64,000 bases of DNA from Chrysomallon squamiferum (taxonomy: Eukaryota; Mollusca; Gastropoda; Neomphalida; Peltospiridae), in NCBI GenBank assembly GCA_012295275.1, contig CM022672.1, positions 25,302,930 to 25,366,929 of the forward strand. The letters are read 5' to 3'. The position numbers and the translations under genes were made by a program. Below are positions 62,600 to 64,000 of this stretch, one piece after another; positions within the stretch are counted from its first letter, which is position 1; each line of letters opens with the position of its first letter. Below the pieces are notes generated by a model that did not search any database, was not told where the DNA came from, and saw nothing but the letters and a program-made list of their open reading frames with translations.

Positions 62600-62640
62600 A
62601 TTTGAACGCCGCCATTTTAACCCTCTAGTGACGTCATCGC
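62600..62640 (-). promoter_or_regulatory. Candidate core promoter: CRE plus YY1-type element
   Basis: The minus strand carries TGACGTCA (62,629-62,636) followed 10 bp later by AAAATGGCGGC (62,608-62,618), a full YY1 consensus. YY1 sites of this orientation commonly lie just downstream of transcription starts. The ATG inside the YY1 site opens a 37-codon frame (62,502-62,615). It would drive the minus-strand gene whose large exon is at 52.9-55.8 kb. Confidence 0.45.
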
Positions 62641-63391
62641 ATACAAGGCGGATTGATTGGTGTAACTTTTTTCCTGACAAAGCTAGAAGAAAGCAAAGCA
62701 AATTGTTCCTTCTTGTCCACTTTTATTATTATATTTCTTTATTAATTATGATCAGCGGAAAATAAATAAATAAATAAATAAATAAATAAATTTTTAAAAT
62801 TTTAAAGTTAATTAAAAAAAAAAAATCAACATCAGAAAACAAACAAAACAAAACTAATTAACAGATTAACTAACTAAATAAATAAATAACAAAAAAACAA
62901 AACGTAACTTGAAACATGCAGAATATATTTAAACTAATTCTTATGTCGTATTTCCAAAGCTGCAGTTTAATTAACGACGACGTCAGAGAAGTAATTACTG
63001 TTCCATCTCTTGTACGTGTAAACAATAGCTGAATCATTTCGGTTCTGAATGCGAACTAATTTGTCACGATGTTTCGCTCAGAGTCCAGGCAGTCCAGATG
63101 AAAAGGTTTCTATACACGTGTTAACAAACCAGCGGAGAACACAAAACCAGGAATTACGTGTGAATGAGTCTCGTTATTAATAAACAATGCCCAGCCAAGA
63201 GCAAGCGAGACCTTCTGTGGTAATTCTCTGTTAGGTGATAATGTTTCGGGCGTTCTCCGGGAAGTTAGCTTGGATACATTTCAGTGTTATTATTAAATAA
63301 TAACAACAGCATTAAGCTTTTGCAGGAGTAACAAGGTCTGCTTAAAGCCAGGTGAAACAATTTCATGTATTCCAAGTGTGTGTATTATTAT

Positions 63392-63423
<32 letters not shown>

Positions 63424-63866
63424 AAATATACTAGTAGTCGTTTATATTGTTGTGTTGTTGTTATTATTGTTATTGTCATCATAATCATCATCATTATATA
63501 CTTATTATTATTGTTGTTGTTGTTGTTGTTGTGTTATTGTTATCATCATCATATCATCATTATATAATTAATTTATTATTATTACCACTATTATTATTGC
63601 TATTGTTATTATTGTTGTTGTTTTGTTACTACTGCTACTACCACCTCTAATAATTTTTTTATTTCTATTTCTTTAATTAATTATTAATTTTGTACATATA
63701 AATATTGAAACATCTATCATGTTCTTCAACAAACGTCAGTTGGAACAGGAAACTAGCTAGATGGACGCTTGAAAAGAACTGATCCTAAACTAATCATGAA
63801 GCCTTAAGCCACCGCAGTTAAAAAGCCAACTGGAACCCGCTGCAATTTGCACAAGCACATACTTAC
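62641..63866. other. Spacer with triplet microsatellites
   Basis: No gene seen. It holds (AAAT)n at 62,759-62,790 and a compound (AGT)n/(GTT)n/(TTA)n/(TCA)n region at 63,385-63,650, which produces Leu-, Val- and Ile-rich artefact frames. Confidence 0.6.
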
Positions 63867-64000
63867 CTTATACAGAATGCGACATGATCATAAGGACAGG
63901 ACTCTTAATCTCTGCGGTCAACGAAGAATCCCGTTGGGTTATTTATTACAGACCTTGTATCAACACAAGAAAGACTCTGCTTGAAGTGGTTAGCAAAGCA
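63867..64000 (-). other. Candidate non-coding exon ending at a consensus donor
   Basis: The minus strand reads ATAAG|GTAAGTATG (donor 63,861-63,866). All three frames before it contain stops, so if used it is 5' UTR. It may belong to an alternative promoter of the disordered-protein gene or to another gene to the right. Confidence 0.25.

Overview
This window looks like nuclear DNA from an invertebrate animal, most likely a lophotrochozoan and plausibly a mollusc. It is very AT-rich, has long introns with GT...AG junctions, and is full of long microsatellites: (GA)n/(CT)n, (AAT)n, (GT)n, (TATG)n. It carries an animal inositol-phosphatase gene, a tandem array of TIR-domain genes, and remnants of mariner-like, hAT-like, integrase-type and LINE-type elements. 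No rRNA, tRNA, CRISPR or prokaryotic gene organisation was seen.

Layout. (1) 1-17,400: the 5' part of INPP5A (type I inositol-1,4,5-trisphosphate 5-phosphatase) on the minus strand. Four coding exons lie at 17,161-17,232, 13,172-13,213, 12,256-12,356 and 1,447-1,534. They join in one reading frame of about 101 residues, and the rest of the gene lies beyond the left edge. A perfect palindromic CRE sits 148 bp upstream of the first ATG. A 541-bp mariner-like element is inserted in intron 2, 35 bp from the splice acceptor of exon 3. (2) 17,400-19,900: intergenic microsatellites. (3) 19,920-52,530: a tandem, repeatedly rearranged cluster of four minus-strand TIR genes, called A, B, C and D here, with TIR exons at 25.1-25.7, 33.2-33.7, 38.9-39.5 and 44.1-44.7 kb. 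Each has a non-coding first exon about 0.6-1.1 kb upstream. The TIR exon splices in phase 1 to one or more small tail exons, each starting A-F-S-E, some of which are tandemly duplicated. Gene A reads through as an intact 361-residue model. B has a frame-broken but skippable tail exon. C has an intact TIR exon but its tail exon is inverted. D is a pseudogene, broken by an inverted 57-bp copy of its own intron-1 sequence. Two further terminal exons (28.6 and 42.4 kb) complete or orphan the array. (4) 47,070-48,610: a decayed integrase-bearing element with terminal inverted repeats, inserted within the repeat unit of gene D; the paralogous units show the empty site. (5) 52,896-55,793: a single 2.9-kb exon (minus strand) encoding about 966 residues of low-complexity, probably disordered protein of unknown identity. 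(6) 55,800-64,000: mostly non-coding. It contains candidate upstream exons and a CRE + YY1-like promoter for that gene near 62.6 kb, a hAT-like MITE, and large microsatellites.

The main biological interest is the TIR cluster: a locus of small TIR-only, probably innate-immune adaptor genes evolving by segmental duplication, gene conversion, exon duplication, inversion and templated insertion. Long polypurine tracts sit just upstream of the tail exons. In the intact copies the glutamate used by NAD-cleaving TIR domains is replaced by cysteine, which suggests a signalling or scaffold role. All identifications are from reading the sequence; no database search was run.
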